From Pedobacter alluvionis (GTDB taxonomy: Bacteria; Bacteroidota; Bacteroidia; Sphingobacteriales; Sphingobacteriaceae), in the NCBI RefSeq assembly GCF_003664035.1, contig NZ_RCCK01000011.1, forward strand, positions 930,001 to 994,000: a stretch of 64,000 nucleotides of DNA, in the 5' to 3' direction. Positions 35,090-44,496 of the stretch are shown here, piece by piece. Within the stretch, counting starts at the first letter, position 1; each line of letters begins with the position of its first letter. A program made the translations under genes and the position numbers. The notes under the pieces were generated by a model. That model did no database searches and was not told where the DNA came from. It saw only the letters and a list, made by a program, of their open reading frames with translations.

Positions 35090-36961
35090 ATGAACCTTAC
35101 CAGAATTTTCAGTCTTTTATTTTGTCTGTTTATTTCTAATGAATTAATGGCTCAAAAAACCGATTCGGCTTATGTGAGAGAAAACTACACTAAAATAGAA
35201 CGTCAGATCCTCATGCGTGATGGCGTTAAGTTATTCACGTCCATCTATATACCCAAAAATCAATCCAAAAAATATCCATTTTTAATAAACCGTACGCCTT
35301 ATACTGTTGCCCCTTACGGCGAGGATAAATATAAGCTTAGCCTCGGCAATTTCCCAGCCATGATGCGCGAAGGATTTATTTTTGTTTACCAGGATGTGCG
35401 CGGCCGTTGGATGAGTGAGGGAACTTTTGCCGATATCCGCCCTCAACTAGCTGGTAAAAAGTCTAAAACCGCTATTGATGAAAGTACTGATACCTACGAT
35501 ACCATTGATTGGTTGATTAAAAATGTAAAGGGCAATAACGGAAACGCAGGGATTTATGGTATTTCGTACCCTGGTTTTTATTCTACCACTTCGTTGCCAA
35601 ATGCGCACCCCGCATTAAAAGCCGTATCGCCACAGGCCCCCGTTACAGATTGGTATTTAGGTGATGATTTTCACCACCGCGGCACTTTATTCCTAATGGA
35701 TGCTTTCAGTTTTATGGGCAGTTTCGGTGTGCCGAGGCCTAAACCGATTACACCAGATCAAGGACCTAAAGGTTTTCAATTCCCCATTCAAGACAATTAT
35801 CGTTTTTATTTAGAAGCCGGATCAGTTAAAAACCTTAAAGACCGGTATTTCGCCGACAGCATTAAATTCTGGAACGATTTATTTAAACATCCCAACTTAG
35901 ATACTTTCTGGAAAGCACGTTTAATTACCCCGCATTTAACCAATGTAAAACCTGCGGTAATGGTGGTGGGTGGCTTTTTTGATGCAGAAGATGCTTATGG
36001 TACTTTTGCCACTTACAAAGCCATCGAGAAACAGAATCCTGGCGCCAATAATATCCTGGTAGCGGGTCCCTGGTTCCATGGCGGCTGGGTGCGTAGTGAT
36101 GGTTCTTACTTCGGCGACATCCCTTTCGGTAAAACCACGAGCATCGATTATCAGCAACAGTATGAGCTGCCTTTCTTTAAACATTATTTAAAAAACGAAG
36201 GCGATTTTAATGCTGCAGAAGCCAATATTTTTGTAACCGGAAGCAACGAATGGAAAAAATTCAACACTTGGCCTCCACAAGAGGCTGAAAGCAAAAACCT
36301 GTATTTACAGCCAAACGGAAAACTCAGTTTTGAGAAAGTGGGCAGAACCGATAGCTGGGACGAATATGTGAGCGACCCGAATAATCCTGTACCTTACCAG
36401 GATGGGATTCAGGCCAAACGTACCCGCGAGTACATGATCGACGATCAGCGTTTTGCTGCACGACGCCCGGACGTTAAAACCTATCAGACTGATGCCTTAA
36501 CTGAAGATATTACCTTAACTGGTCCTGTTTTAGCTAATTTAGTGGTTTCCACTACCGGAACAGATGCCGATTATGTAGTTAAACTGATTGATGTTTATCC
36601 TGAAGATGCACCAAATCCAGAACCTAACCCTAAAAACCTAATAATGGGCGGGTATGAAATGTTGGTGCGCGGAGAAATTATGCGTGGTAAATACCGCAAC
36701 AGTTTCGAAAAACCTGAAGCTTTTGTTCCTGGCGCAATCACCAAAGTAAATTATCCGCTGCCAGATATTGCGCATACCTTTAAAAAAGGACATAAGATCA
36801 TGATTCAGATTCAAAATTCATGGTTCCCTTTGGCTGATCGCAATCCGCAGAAATTTATGGATATTTACCAGGCAGAGCCACAGGACTTTCAAAAAGCAAC
36901 ACACAAGATTTATCACGATGTACACAACAGCTCGTTCATTACTGTTTCGGTGTTAAAATAA
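35090..36961 (+). CDS. CocE/NonD-family hydrolase (S15 type), copy 1
   Basis: 623 residues with a signal peptide ending near 'NELMAQ' (22). The alpha/beta-hydrolase domain has the nucleophile elbow 'GISYPG' (about 160), an Asp in 'GGFFDAEDAYG' (about 292-302) and a His in 'GPWFHGGW' (about 326). The C-terminal jelly-roll domain is typical of the X-Pro dipeptidyl-peptidase/cocaine-esterase group ('HTFKKGHKIMIQIQNSWFPL'). It should hydrolyse acyl esters or amides, or cut peptides, in the periplasm. A paralogue follows 134 bases later and an M1 peptidase after that, so peptide use is a fair guess. Confidence 0.92.
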   Translation: MNLTRIFSLLFCLFISNELMAQKTDSAYVRENYTKIERQILMRDGVKLFTSIYIPKNQSKKYPFLINRTPYTVAPYGEDKYKLSLGNFPAMMREGFIFVYQDVRGRWMSEGTFADIRPQLAGKKSKTAIDESTDTYDTIDWLIKNVKGNNGNAGIYGISYPGFYSTTSLPNAHPALKAVSPQAPVTDWYLGDDFHHRGTLFLMDAFSFMGSFGVPRPKPITPDQGPKGFQFPIQDNYRFYLEAGSVKNLKDRYFADSIKFWNDLFKHPNLDTFWKARLITPHLTNVKPAVMVVGGFFDAEDAYGTFATYKAIEKQNPGANNILVAGPWFHGGWVRSDGSYFGDIPFGKTTSIDYQQQYELPFFKHYLKNEGDFNAAEANIFVTGSNEWKKFNTWPPQEAESKNLYLQPNGKLSFEKVGRTDSWDEYVSDPNNPVPYQDGIQAKRTREYMIDDQRFAARRPDVKTYQTDALTEDITLTGPVLANLVVSTTGTDADYVVKLIDVYPEDAPNPEPNPKNLIMGGYEMLVRGEIMRGKYRNSFEKPEAFVPGAITKVNYPLPDIAHTFKKGHKIMIQIQNSWFPLADRNPQKFMDIYQAEPQDFQKATHKIYHDVHNSSFITVSVLK

Positions 36962-37095
36962 ATATTCAGTGCGTCGTAGTGCATTAAGATTCCCGCCTGC
37001 GCGAGAATGACGCCTGAGTTTAAAATAAATGGTATGCCATCCATCCGCCACGAACCGGAAAAGAACCAAAATTCTTAGCTTATTATTCTTAAAAA

Positions 37096-38961
37096 ATGAA
37101 ATACTTTAAAATCATCATCATCCTGTTTTCAGCCTCTTCGGCTTTTGCGCAAAGCGACTCAGGGTATCCAAAAACAAATTACACCAAAAAAGAAGTGTAC
37201 ATCTCCATGCGTGATGGCACCAAACTTTTTACGGCCATTTATACCCCAAAAGATGCCTCAAAGGATAAAAAATATCCGATGATTATGCAGCGCACCTGTT
37301 ATAGTGTTGCCCCTTATGGCGAAGACAAATTTCCGGCGCGTTTAGGCCCATCCGAACTGATGATGAAAGAAGGTTATATAGTGGTGATGCAGGATGTTCG
37401 CGGCCGCTGGAAAAGTGAAGGTACCTGGACCAACATGACACCTGTAATCGACAATAAAAAATCGAAGAAAGATGTTGATGAAGGCTCTGATACTTATGAT
37501 ACCATCGATTGGTTGGTGAAAAATGTGGCCAATAACAATGGCAAAGTGGGTCAGTGGGGCATTTCTTATCCAGGTTTTTATACCGCAGCCGGGATTTTAA
37601 GTAACCACCCTGCGTTAAAGGCATCATCTCCACAAGCCCCGATTTCCGATTTCTTTTTTGATGATTTCCACCACAACGGATCATTTTTACAGAGTTATTT
37701 CATGACCTTTCCGGTATTTGGTGTGCAGAAAACCGATACAACTTCTAAAGCCTGGTACAACAACCAGTTAATTTTACCAAAAACAAAAGACGGCTATCAG
37801 TTTGCTTTAGACCTTGGCCCTTTAAGCAATGCAGACAAATATTATAAGGATAATTTCTTCTGGCAGGAAACCATTAACCACCCAAACTACGATGAGTTTT
37901 GGCAAAAACGTGGATTGTTAAAACATTATAATACCGTTAAACCTGCTGTAATGGTAGTTGGCGGATGGTACGATGCAGAAGATTTATCAGGACCATTAAA
38001 CATTTACAAAACCATCGAAAAGAAAAATCCTAACGCTTATAATACCATCGTTATGGGGCCATTCGGACATGGCAGATGGAGCCGCGAAACCGGCCATACC
38101 ATGCACAGCAATGTTTATTTCGGCGATAGCATTGCCACTTTTTACCAAAAAGAAATTGAAGCTAAATTCTTTAACCATTTCTTAAAGGGCAACGGCGACA
38201 AAAACTCTGGTCTGCCAGAAGCATACATGTTTGATACTGGCAAAAAACAATGGGAAACTTTTAGCAAATGGCCAACAGAAAAAGCAAGCAAACAAAAATT
38301 ATACTTAAGTGCAGATGGTAAATTAGGCATGACAGCTCCATCAGCAGCTGCTTCTGTTAACTACATTAGTGATCCTTTAAAACCGGTTCCCTATACAGAA
38401 GATTTAACCACTACATTGGGTTTTACCCCGCATAATTACATGAGCGAAGATCAGCGTTTTGCAGGCAGAAGACCAGATGTTTTGGTGTACCAAACCGATG
38501 TATTGGACAACGACATTACATTGGGTGGCGAAATCATGTCGCACCTTAAAATCGCCTCTACCGGCACAGATGCCGATTTTATTGTCAAGCTGATCGATGT
38601 GTATCCAGCTGATGAACCTAACAATCCTTATATGCCAAACAAGAACATTACCCTGAGCAATTACTGGCAAATGGTACGGTCAGAAGTAATGCCGGCCCGT
38701 TTTCGCAATAGCTTTGAAAAACCGGAAGCTTTGGTAGCCAATCAAAAAACAGCTGTAAACTTCCAGTTGCAGGACGTATTGCACACCTTTAAAAAAGGCC
38801 ACAGGATTATGATCCAGGTGCAGAGCACAGCTTTCCCCTTATTTGCCCGTAATCCACAAAAATTTGTAGAAAACCCCTATAAAGCAACTGAAGCAGATTA
38901 TATTAAAGCCACACAAACGGTTTTTAATGATAGTTTTATCGAAGTTGACGTAATAAAATAA
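37096..38961 (+). CDS. CocE/NonD-family hydrolase (S15 type), copy 2
   Basis: 621 residues with a signal peptide ending 'ASSAFAQ' (about 19). It keeps the same motifs as its neighbour: 'GISYPG', 'GGWYDAEDLSG', 'GPFGHGRW', and the C-terminal 'HTFKKGHRIMIQVQSTAFPL'. The two share the plan along their whole length, so they are tandem paralogues. Differences around the active site (GPWFHGGW versus GPFGHGRW) suggest different substrates. The spacer between them (36962-37095) holds one end of a repeat, 'GATTCCCGCCTGCGCGAGAA', and no gene. Confidence 0.92.
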   Translation: MKYFKIIIILFSASSAFAQSDSGYPKTNYTKKEVYISMRDGTKLFTAIYTPKDASKDKKYPMIMQRTCYSVAPYGEDKFPARLGPSELMMKEGYIVVMQDVRGRWKSEGTWTNMTPVIDNKKSKKDVDEGSDTYDTIDWLVKNVANNNGKVGQWGISYPGFYTAAGILSNHPALKASSPQAPISDFFFDDFHHNGSFLQSYFMTFPVFGVQKTDTTSKAWYNNQLILPKTKDGYQFALDLGPLSNADKYYKDNFFWQETINHPNYDEFWQKRGLLKHYNTVKPAVMVVGGWYDAEDLSGPLNIYKTIEKKNPNAYNTIVMGPFGHGRWSRETGHTMHSNVYFGDSIATFYQKEIEAKFFNHFLKGNGDKNSGLPEAYMFDTGKKQWETFSKWPTEKASKQKLYLSADGKLGMTAPSAAASVNYISDPLKPVPYTEDLTTTLGFTPHNYMSEDQRFAGRRPDVLVYQTDVLDNDITLGGEIMSHLKIASTGTDADFIVKLIDVYPADEPNNPYMPNKNITLSNYWQMVRSEVMPARFRNSFEKPEALVANQKTAVNFQLQDVLHTFKKGHRIMIQVQSTAFPLFARNPQKFVENPYKATEADYIKATQTVFNDSFIEVDVIK

Positions 38962-38972
38962 ATTTAATCGCT

Positions 38973-38996
38973 CACGCTCGTTTGGAAACGAGCGTG
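38973..38996. repeat. CACGCTCGTTT/AAACGAGCGTG hairpin
   Basis: An 11-bp perfect stem with a 2-base loop, 11 bases after the CocE copy 2 stop. It lacks a T-tract but may end the transcript. Its core word CTCGTTT is shared with the hairpin group at 63608-63725. Confidence 0.65.
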
Positions 38997-39089
38997 TAAT
39001 AACCAATCGTTTTTAACGATTCATAAAAAACTTCCATGCCTCGGTTCATGCCCCCACGAACCGAAGGCCAACGGTCAATAACGAAACAA

Positions 39090-40742
39090 ATGAAAAAACT
39101 ATTTATCCTTTTCGCGCTTGCTTTCAGCCTTCCAGCCGCAAAGGCACAAATGCTGGCCAAAAACCAGGTAAATTCCCGAGCCGATAGCCTTCGTGGAACA
39201 CTTACTCCTATACGTACCTGTTACGATATTAACTATTACCACTTAGACGTAAAAATCGATATTGATCAGAAGTCCATCACCGGAAGCAATGAATTTGCTT
39301 TTACCGCTACGCAGGATTTTAATAAATTACAATTCGATCTTTTTGACAACCTCAAAGTAGAAAAAGTAGTGTACAAGGGCAATGATTTACCTTTTACCAG
39401 GGAGTATAATGCTGTTTTTGTAACCTTCCCTAAAGCAGTTAAAAAAGGGAGCAAAGATAAATTCACAGTTTTTTATTCTGGTAACCCTACTGTGGCCAAA
39501 ACTCCACCATGGGATGGTGGCCTTATTTTCAAAAAAGATGCTACAGGTAATCCATTTGTTTCTGTAGCCTGTCAGGGGCTGGGCGCAAGTGTTTGGTGGC
39601 CAAATAAAGATCACCAAAGTGATGAGGTGGACAGCATGTTGATCAGTATTACTGTTCCTAAAGCTTTACAGGAAATATCTAACGGGAGACTGAGAAATAC
39701 GGTAGATAAACCCGATGGATACAAACAATACAATTGGTTTGTTGCTAACCCCATCAACAACTATGATGTAACCTTTTACATTGGCAAATATGCCCACTGG
39801 CAAGATAGCTATGATGGCGAAAACGGCAAGCTCAGTATCGATTACTGGGCGCTAAAAACTGATAGCGCCAAAGCCCGCCCGCATTGGGATGCCGATGTTA
39901 AACCCATGCTAAAATGTTTCGAATATTGGTTCGGTCCTTACCCATGGTATAAAGATGGCTACAAGCTCGTTCAGGCACCACATTTAGGTATGGAACATCA
40001 AAGTGCAGTAGCTTATGGCAACCAATTTAAACCGGGTTATCTGGGTAAAGATTTAAGCGGCACGGGCCATGGCTTAAAATGGGATTTCATCACCATCCAT
40101 GAGAGCGGCCACGAATGGTTCGGGAATAGCATCACCTCAAAAGATATCGCCGATATGTGGATTCATGAAGGTTTTACCAATTATTCGGAAGTTTTATTTA
40201 CCGAATGTAGTGAGAACAAAGCGGCTGCCGACGAATATGTGATTGGATTGCAGAAAATTATCCGCAATGATGAGCCGGTAATTGGTCCTTATGGCGTAAA
40301 CAAAGAAGGTTCCGGCGATATGTATCCAAAAGGTGCAAATCTGGTCAGTATCATACGTCAGCTCATTAACAACGACGAAAAATTCAGACAGATTCTCCGC
40401 GGATTAAACAAAACTTTTTATCATCAAACCGTAACTACTGCCGAGATCGAAAATTACATTGCTAAACAAAGTGGTTTAAAACTGGATAAAGTTTTCGACC
40501 AGTATTTACGTTATACCAAAATCCCGGTTCTGGAATATAAAATTGACAAGGATAATTTATCGTACCGTTGGATAACCGATGTTAAAGGTTTCGATATGCC
40601 TGTACGCGTAACCTTAAAAACCGGTGCTTACACTTTAATTAAACCGACTAACGATTGGAAAACCATTAAGGTAGATGCCAGTATAAATACAGATAACTTT
40701 AAACAGGATCCGCTGTTTTATATTAACCTCAAAAAAAGTTAA
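39090..40742 (+). CDS. M1-family metallo-aminopeptidase
   Basis: 550 residues from the ATG at 39090, which gives a signal peptide 'MKKLFILFALAFSLPAAKAQ'. An upstream ATG at 39036 would add 18 residues. The zinc site is HESGH (337-341) with the third ligand Glu360 in 'WIHEGF', the HEXXH-18-E spacing of gluzincins. The exopeptidase motif is 'GMEHQ' rather than the classic GAMEN. It lacks the C-terminal helical domains of full-size M1 enzymes, as in many Bacteroidota members. It follows the two CocE/S15 hydrolases in the same direction, and the three may act on peptides in the periplasm. Confidence 0.92.
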   Translation: MKKLFILFALAFSLPAAKAQMLAKNQVNSRADSLRGTLTPIRTCYDINYYHLDVKIDIDQKSITGSNEFAFTATQDFNKLQFDLFDNLKVEKVVYKGNDLPFTREYNAVFVTFPKAVKKGSKDKFTVFYSGNPTVAKTPPWDGGLIFKKDATGNPFVSVACQGLGASVWWPNKDHQSDEVDSMLISITVPKALQEISNGRLRNTVDKPDGYKQYNWFVANPINNYDVTFYIGKYAHWQDSYDGENGKLSIDYWALKTDSAKARPHWDADVKPMLKCFEYWFGPYPWYKDGYKLVQAPHLGMEHQSAVAYGNQFKPGYLGKDLSGTGHGLKWDFITIHESGHEWFGNSITSKDIADMWIHEGFTNYSEVLFTECSENKAAADEYVIGLQKIIRNDEPVIGPYGVNKEGSGDMYPKGANLVSIIRQLINNDEKFRQILRGLNKTFYHQTVTTAEIENYIAKQSGLKLDKVFDQYLRYTKIPVLEYKIDKDNLSYRWITDVKGFDMPVRVTLKTGAYTLIKPTNDWKTIKVDASINTDNFKQDPLFYINLKKS

Positions 40743-40752
40743 TCCTCGTCCA

Positions 40753-40800
40753 GACTTACGAAGTTTCCCTGGCCCGATAGCTCAGCTAACTTCGTAAGTC
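40753..40800. repeat. 13-bp perfect inverted repeat after the M1 peptidase gene
   Basis: GACTTACGAAGTT (40753-40765) and AACTTCGTAAGTC (40788-40800) with a 22-base loop. No T-tract follows. It may be a repeat element of the same general kind as the other palindromes in this window. Confidence 0.7.
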
Positions 40801-40898
40801 GGCCACCAAAGATAATTTTTAACTTGTGCAACTTTTCTTAAAAACAACCGTCTTATAAGAAAAGCTCATTATTCATCTAAAAAATAAAATCTATACCC

Positions 40899-41630
40899 AT
40901 GAAAAAAGTATTTGCAATATTATTGGCATCCCTAACATTAACATCTAGTATTAATGTAATTGCTAAAAATCAGATCAGCATCAGCACTTCAAAAAATAAT
41001 GGTGACGACAGAGAGGTGAAAAATTTCAACGGCGTTGCAGCAGCAGGTCCTATAAATGTAATTGTAACTTTGGGTAATAGCGAAAGTTGTCGTTTAGAAG
41101 GTGATGCAGAGGCAATTGCTTCAATCGTTACCGAAGTAAAAGGCCGTGTTTTGGTCATCCGTCCGCAAACCAGCATTACCAGCTGGTCCAGAAAATATGA
41201 AGGTAAAAAAATAACAGCTTATGTATCAGCCAGAGAATTGGCAAGTTTAACTGTTAGTGGTGATGGAAGTTTAACCGTAAATGGAAAAATCAGCACGGGT
41301 AGCCTAACCACAACCGTAAGCGGTTCGGGTAACATCAAAGCAACAGCCGATGTAGATGATTATAGTGGTGTAATTAGCGGTTCAGGATCCATAAACATCA
41401 CTGGCGGTGCCGATCGCACTAAAGTGGTAATCAGCAGTTCAGGTACATTTGCCGGTAAATCTTTTTCAACAAAAACATTAACCAGTACCATTAGCGGATC
41501 AGGAACCGTAAATATTGCCGTTAGCGAAAGCATCAGGGCTGTAATAAGCGGATCAGGAAACGTAAATTATTCTGGTAATCCAACTGTCGACAAAACCATT
41601 ATTGGCTCAGGTGGAGTAAGAAAAATCTAA
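40899..41630 (+). CDS. Head GIN domain-containing protein (DUF2807)
   Basis: 243 residues with a signal peptide (about 1-23, ending 'NVIAKN'). The rest is a right-handed beta-helix-like putative auto-transporter adhesin head (GIN) domain with repeated 'TVSGSGNI', 'VISGSGSIN', 'TISGSGTVN' and 'VISGSGNVN' units. It is probably periplasmic or on the surface. The function is unknown. A strong terminator follows. It has no clear operon partners. Confidence 0.9.
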   Translation: MKKVFAILLASLTLTSSINVIAKNQISISTSKNNGDDREVKNFNGVAAAGPINVIVTLGNSESCRLEGDAEAIASIVTEVKGRVLVIRPQTSITSWSRKYEGKKITAYVSARELASLTVSGDGSLTVNGKISTGSLTTTVSGSGNIKATADVDDYSGVISGSGSINITGGADRTKVVISSSGTFAGKSFSTKTLTSTISGSGTVNIAVSESIRAVISGSGNVNYSGNPTVDKTIIGSGGVRKI

Positions 41631-41654
41631 AATCAGATTCATCATCATACAAGG

Positions 41655-41688
41655 AATGCCCCGAAGAAATTTGGGGCATTTTTTTTTA
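41655..41688 (+). terminator. Terminator of the GIN-domain gene
   Basis: AATGCCCC / GGGGCATT perfect 8-bp stem, 10-base loop, nine T, 24 bases after the stop. Confidence 0.93.
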
Positions 41689-41727
41689 ATATCTCTTTAA
41701 CAACCGCCATGGTTCGTGTTTCCACGA

Positions 41728-41985
41728 ACCACAATTGCAAACCCTAAAAATGAACTACTGACCTACCGAACTAGCCCCGGTCAACGTCATTAAGTTAAGA
41801 GTTTTTAACCACAGATGCACACAGATAAACACAGGTTTTAATATCTGTGTGCATCCTTTCTATCTGTGGTTAAATTATTTTTGCTTGTGCCGAATGGCTT
41901 AGCGGTAACTTGCAACGACCAAGGCTCGAGGATTGAAGCGTAAAACAGGAAGAAATATAATGTTATGCACAAGCACTGCGCACCA
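41728..41985. repeat. Dispersed non-coding element, copy 2, split by an inserted palindrome
   Basis: Left part: 'GCAAACCCTAAAAATGAA' (about 41737) and 'CTAGCCCCGGTCAACGTC' (41771-41788). Right part: 'CAACGACCAAGGCTCGAGG' and 'GAAGCGTAAAACAGGAAGAA' (to about 41955), then 'TGTTATGCAC'. These match, in order, the words of the element at 21480-21700. Between the two parts lie about 120 extra bases that contain the palindrome 41804-41874. The 41631-42071 spacer has no gene. Confidence 0.55.
41804..41874. repeat. ACCACAGAT palindromic element, copy 1
   Basis: Perfect 13-bp ends TTTAACCACAGAT / ATCTGTGGTTAAA, with further inner symmetry (GCACACAGAT, ATCTGTGTGC). It can fold into one long hairpin. 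A relative is at 47401-47473. Confidence 0.8.
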
Positions 41986-42071
41986 AAAAAAATGTTTTCT
42001 TTAGCACACAAAAAACATCTTGATCTGTTTTTGATTTGAAACAATTATCTTCGTTTATCTACACCTCACCC

Positions 42072-42836
42072 ATGAAAAAAATATTTTTAGCCTTTCTATT
42101 AATCAGTAGCATCAGCCTTGCTTATGCGCAGGATCAAACGCTCGATAAAAAATACCGTCCGATAGTGATCAGTTTTACCAATGCTGTTAAAAGCGGAAAT
42201 ATAGAAAAGCTGAGTAGCAAAATCAAATACCCTTTAAACAGAACATATCCTATTCCGCCCATTAAAAATAAACAGGAATTTGTAAAGCGTTACAAAGAAG
42301 TTTTTGATGATAATTTAACCAAAAAGATCATTAACTCTAAAGTAGAAACCGATTGGAAGGACGTTGGCTGGCGTGGCATTATGTTGTTACACGGAGAATT
42401 ATGGCTTGATACTGATGGGAAATTAATTGCCGTTAATCACCAATCGAGGTTAGAAGCCAAAGAACAGGCCAGATTGATAAATGTTGAAAAAAGCAGCCTT
42501 CACCCCTCAATCAGCAATTTTGTACAACCGGTTCTTGTTTTCGAAACTACTCAGTACCGAATCAGGATTGATGACATTGGCAACAACAATTACCGCTATG
42601 CCTCATGGCCAATAAAAAGTAAAATGAGCGATAAGCCCAAATTAATTTTAACCAATGGCAAATTTACACCTGATGGTAGCGGTGGAAACCACAATTACCA
42701 ATTTAAAAGCGGCGACCGTTTATACACCTGTTTCATCACCGTGATGGGCGAAAAAGGTGCTCCTCCTGCTCAATTGGTAATCAGTAAAGATGGAAAAGAA
42801 ATACTATCACAACCTGCGAAAAAAATCACTCTTTAA
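42072..42836 (+). CDS. Secreted protein of unknown function
   Basis: 254 residues from the ATG at 42072, which gives the signal peptide 'MKKIFLAFLLISSISLAYAQ' (an ATG at 42036 would add 12 residues). I do not recognise a family. The N-terminal half ('NAVKSGNIEKLSSKIKYPLN', 'FVKRYKEVFDDNL') has a look of the small NTF2/DUF4440-like domains. The C-terminal half ('YRYASWPIKSKMSDKPKLIL', 'NYQFKSGDRLYTCFITVMGE') is beta-rich. A DinB-type gene starts 9 bases after its stop, so the two may be co-expressed. Confidence 0.75.
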   Translation: MKKIFLAFLLISSISLAYAQDQTLDKKYRPIVISFTNAVKSGNIEKLSSKIKYPLNRTYPIPPIKNKQEFVKRYKEVFDDNLTKKIINSKVETDWKDVGWRGIMLLHGELWLDTDGKLIAVNHQSRLEAKEQARLINVEKSSLHPSISNFVQPVLVFETTQYRIRIDDIGNNNYRYASWPIKSKMSDKPKLILTNGKFTPDGSGGNHNYQFKSGDRLYTCFITVMGEKGAPPAQLVISKDGKEILSQPAKKITL

Positions 42837-42845
42837 TTGTAATAG

Positions 42846-43295
42846 ATGCTTACAGAAACACTAAAAAGACTTTTTAATCGGGATCTTAACAGGCTGAAAT
42901 CCGAAATCGAAGCTTACCAAAACGAGGCGAATCTGTGGCGTATAGATTGCACCATTGCAAACTCGGCCGGGAATCTTTGCCTGCACCTCATCGGGAACCT
43001 AAATACTTACATCGGTGCGACCTTAGGCGGTACTGATTATATCCGGAACCGAGAACTGGAATTTTCTTTAAAAGATATTCCGAAAGAAGAGTTGATTAAA
43101 ATAATTGAAGCAACCATAAGCGTTGTTAACGAAGCTTTGGATCGGGTAAGCAACGAGCAGATGGATGGCGAGTATCCAATACTGGTATTTGAAGAAAAAA
43201 CATCTACTGAATTTTTACTCGTTCACCTCACCACACATTTAACTTATCACCTGGGGCAAATTAATTACCACAGAAGGTTGTTGGATAGAGCATAG
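42846..43295 (+). CDS. DinB-family protein (DUF1572 type)
   Basis: 149 residues forming the four-helix DinB/YfiT bundle. The metal-binding His residues would be 'CLHLIGN' in helix 2 and 'HLTTHLTYHLGQINYHRR' in the last helix. Members are thiol-dependent or hydrolytic enzymes, or have no known activity. It sits 9 bases after a secreted protein gene. A second DinB-type protein in the window is at 54544. Confidence 0.88.
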   Translation: MLTETLKRLFNRDLNRLKSEIEAYQNEANLWRIDCTIANSAGNLCLHLIGNLNTYIGATLGGTDYIRNRELEFSLKDIPKEELIKIIEATISVVNEALDRVSNEQMDGEYPILVFEEKTSTEFLLVHLTTHLTYHLGQINYHRRLLDRA

Positions 43296-43484
43296 AAGAG
43301 TAATGTGAGGCGTGGAGCGATCCGTCCAGCATCATCATTGCGATCCTAAGATTCGGGGAAAAATCTTCGAAATTATAATAAAATACTTTTCCATTTCGCC
43401 GGGACACCTACTGCATTATCAACATTAGCTCAGTATAATTTCCGTGCCTTCTGTGTTTCCGTGGCAATTTTAAATGGCACCCAA

Positions 43485-43511
43485 AACAAAAAAGGAGGCT
43501 TAAGCCTCCTT
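43485..43511 (-). terminator. Terminator of the 43521 gene
   Basis: The perfect 20-bp palindrome AAGGAGGCTTAAGCCTCCTT, followed on the minus strand by TTTTGTTTTGG, 9 bases after the stop. Confidence 0.85.
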
Positions 43512-43520
43512 CAATATCTT

Positions 43521-44411
43521 TTAAAACTGGACCCCAATCAGCCACATATTTTCAATGTAGTTAATCTTCTGACTGGCATGATCATACTCATCCCATCCTG
43601 TGGTATGCACATTCGTTAAATTGGTAGCGCCAAACTTGGTTGTATTCTGTAAATAAACGTTTTTCCAAACATAAAACTTAAGTCCGATTTTAGCCGAAAC
43701 GCCATAGCCAGAAATATTCCAGTGATTGTTTCTGCCTAAACCAAATAAACGTACGTCAGAACGTGGTACCATAATTCCACCACCTAAACCCGTTTCTAAA
43801 GTTAACGAAGTATTTCCACCGGGTGCTACCCAGATATCATCATAACGTTCTACTTCGATATTGGCATAGTTAAAACCATCGGTATGCTCATAAGTGAGCA
43901 TGCTTTCTTTAACATTTACAAGTTGCCCATTATAATCTCCTGCCAATGCACCAGTAGCCACATTTTCAGGAGTAATATTAGCTCCGATATATCCGGTAAC
44001 GGCAACAGTTTGTGGAATATCCATTACATATTTCATGTGATCCCAGCCAATAGAAATACTATAATTATCTTTGATAAAATACCCTACACGGATATTATAC
44101 TGTGGTACAGTAATCAATCCAGGATTTAAATAGTCCCAGCTTAATTTCGATTGCCTATCATGTGCAACTACGTCTTTTAAAGTAAAATCGTAGTTGGGCC
44201 CCTGAAACCTGATATCACTTTTTCCATACCACGAACTGTTGTATCCCCAGTGAAAAAAGAAATCGCCTTTACGCGAAAAATTCCTTTTATGTTCAGGATT
44301 GAATAAGCTTTTTGAAGTTGGTGTATTATTGGTTGAGGAGGCTTTAATCTCTTGTGCCTGCATCCGCCTGCCAAACAAGAGTGCTAAAAATAGAATGGTA
44401 AATCTTTTCAC
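43521..44411 (-). CDS. Outer-membrane beta-barrel protein, unknown function
   Basis: About 296 residues if it starts at the GTG at 44411 ('VKRFTILFLALLFGRRMQAQ', a fair signal peptide). A start at 44465 adds 18 residues that spoil the signal. The body alternates polar and hydrophobic residues with aromatic strand ends ('FFFHWGYNSSW', 'YNIRVGYFIKDNYSISIGWD', 'ISGYGVSAKIGLKFYVW') and ends 'NMWLIGVQF', a typical barrel C-terminus. The family is not recognised. It shares direction with the DUF2490 gene upstream (85 bases). Confidence 0.75.
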   Translation of the reverse strand: MKRFTILFLALLFGRRMQAQEIKASSTNNTPTSKSLFNPEHKRNFSRKGDFFFHWGYNSSWYGKSDIRFQGPNYDFTLKDVVAHDRQSKLSWDYLNPGLITVPQYNIRVGYFIKDNYSISIGWDHMKYVMDIPQTVAVTGYIGANITPENVATGALAGDYNGQLVNVKESMLTYEHTDGFNYANIEVERYDDIWVAPGGNTSLTLETGLGGGIMVPRSDVRLFGLGRNNHWNISGYGVSAKIGLKFYVWKNVYLQNTTKFGATNLTNVHTTGWDEYDHASQKINYIENMWLIGVQF

Positions 44412-44496
44412 GCGGCAAATTGAGCAAAAAGACCAGTCAATTACAATAACTTTAACATTTTGCACAAGTTATTGTACAAAAAATGACTTTAAAACA

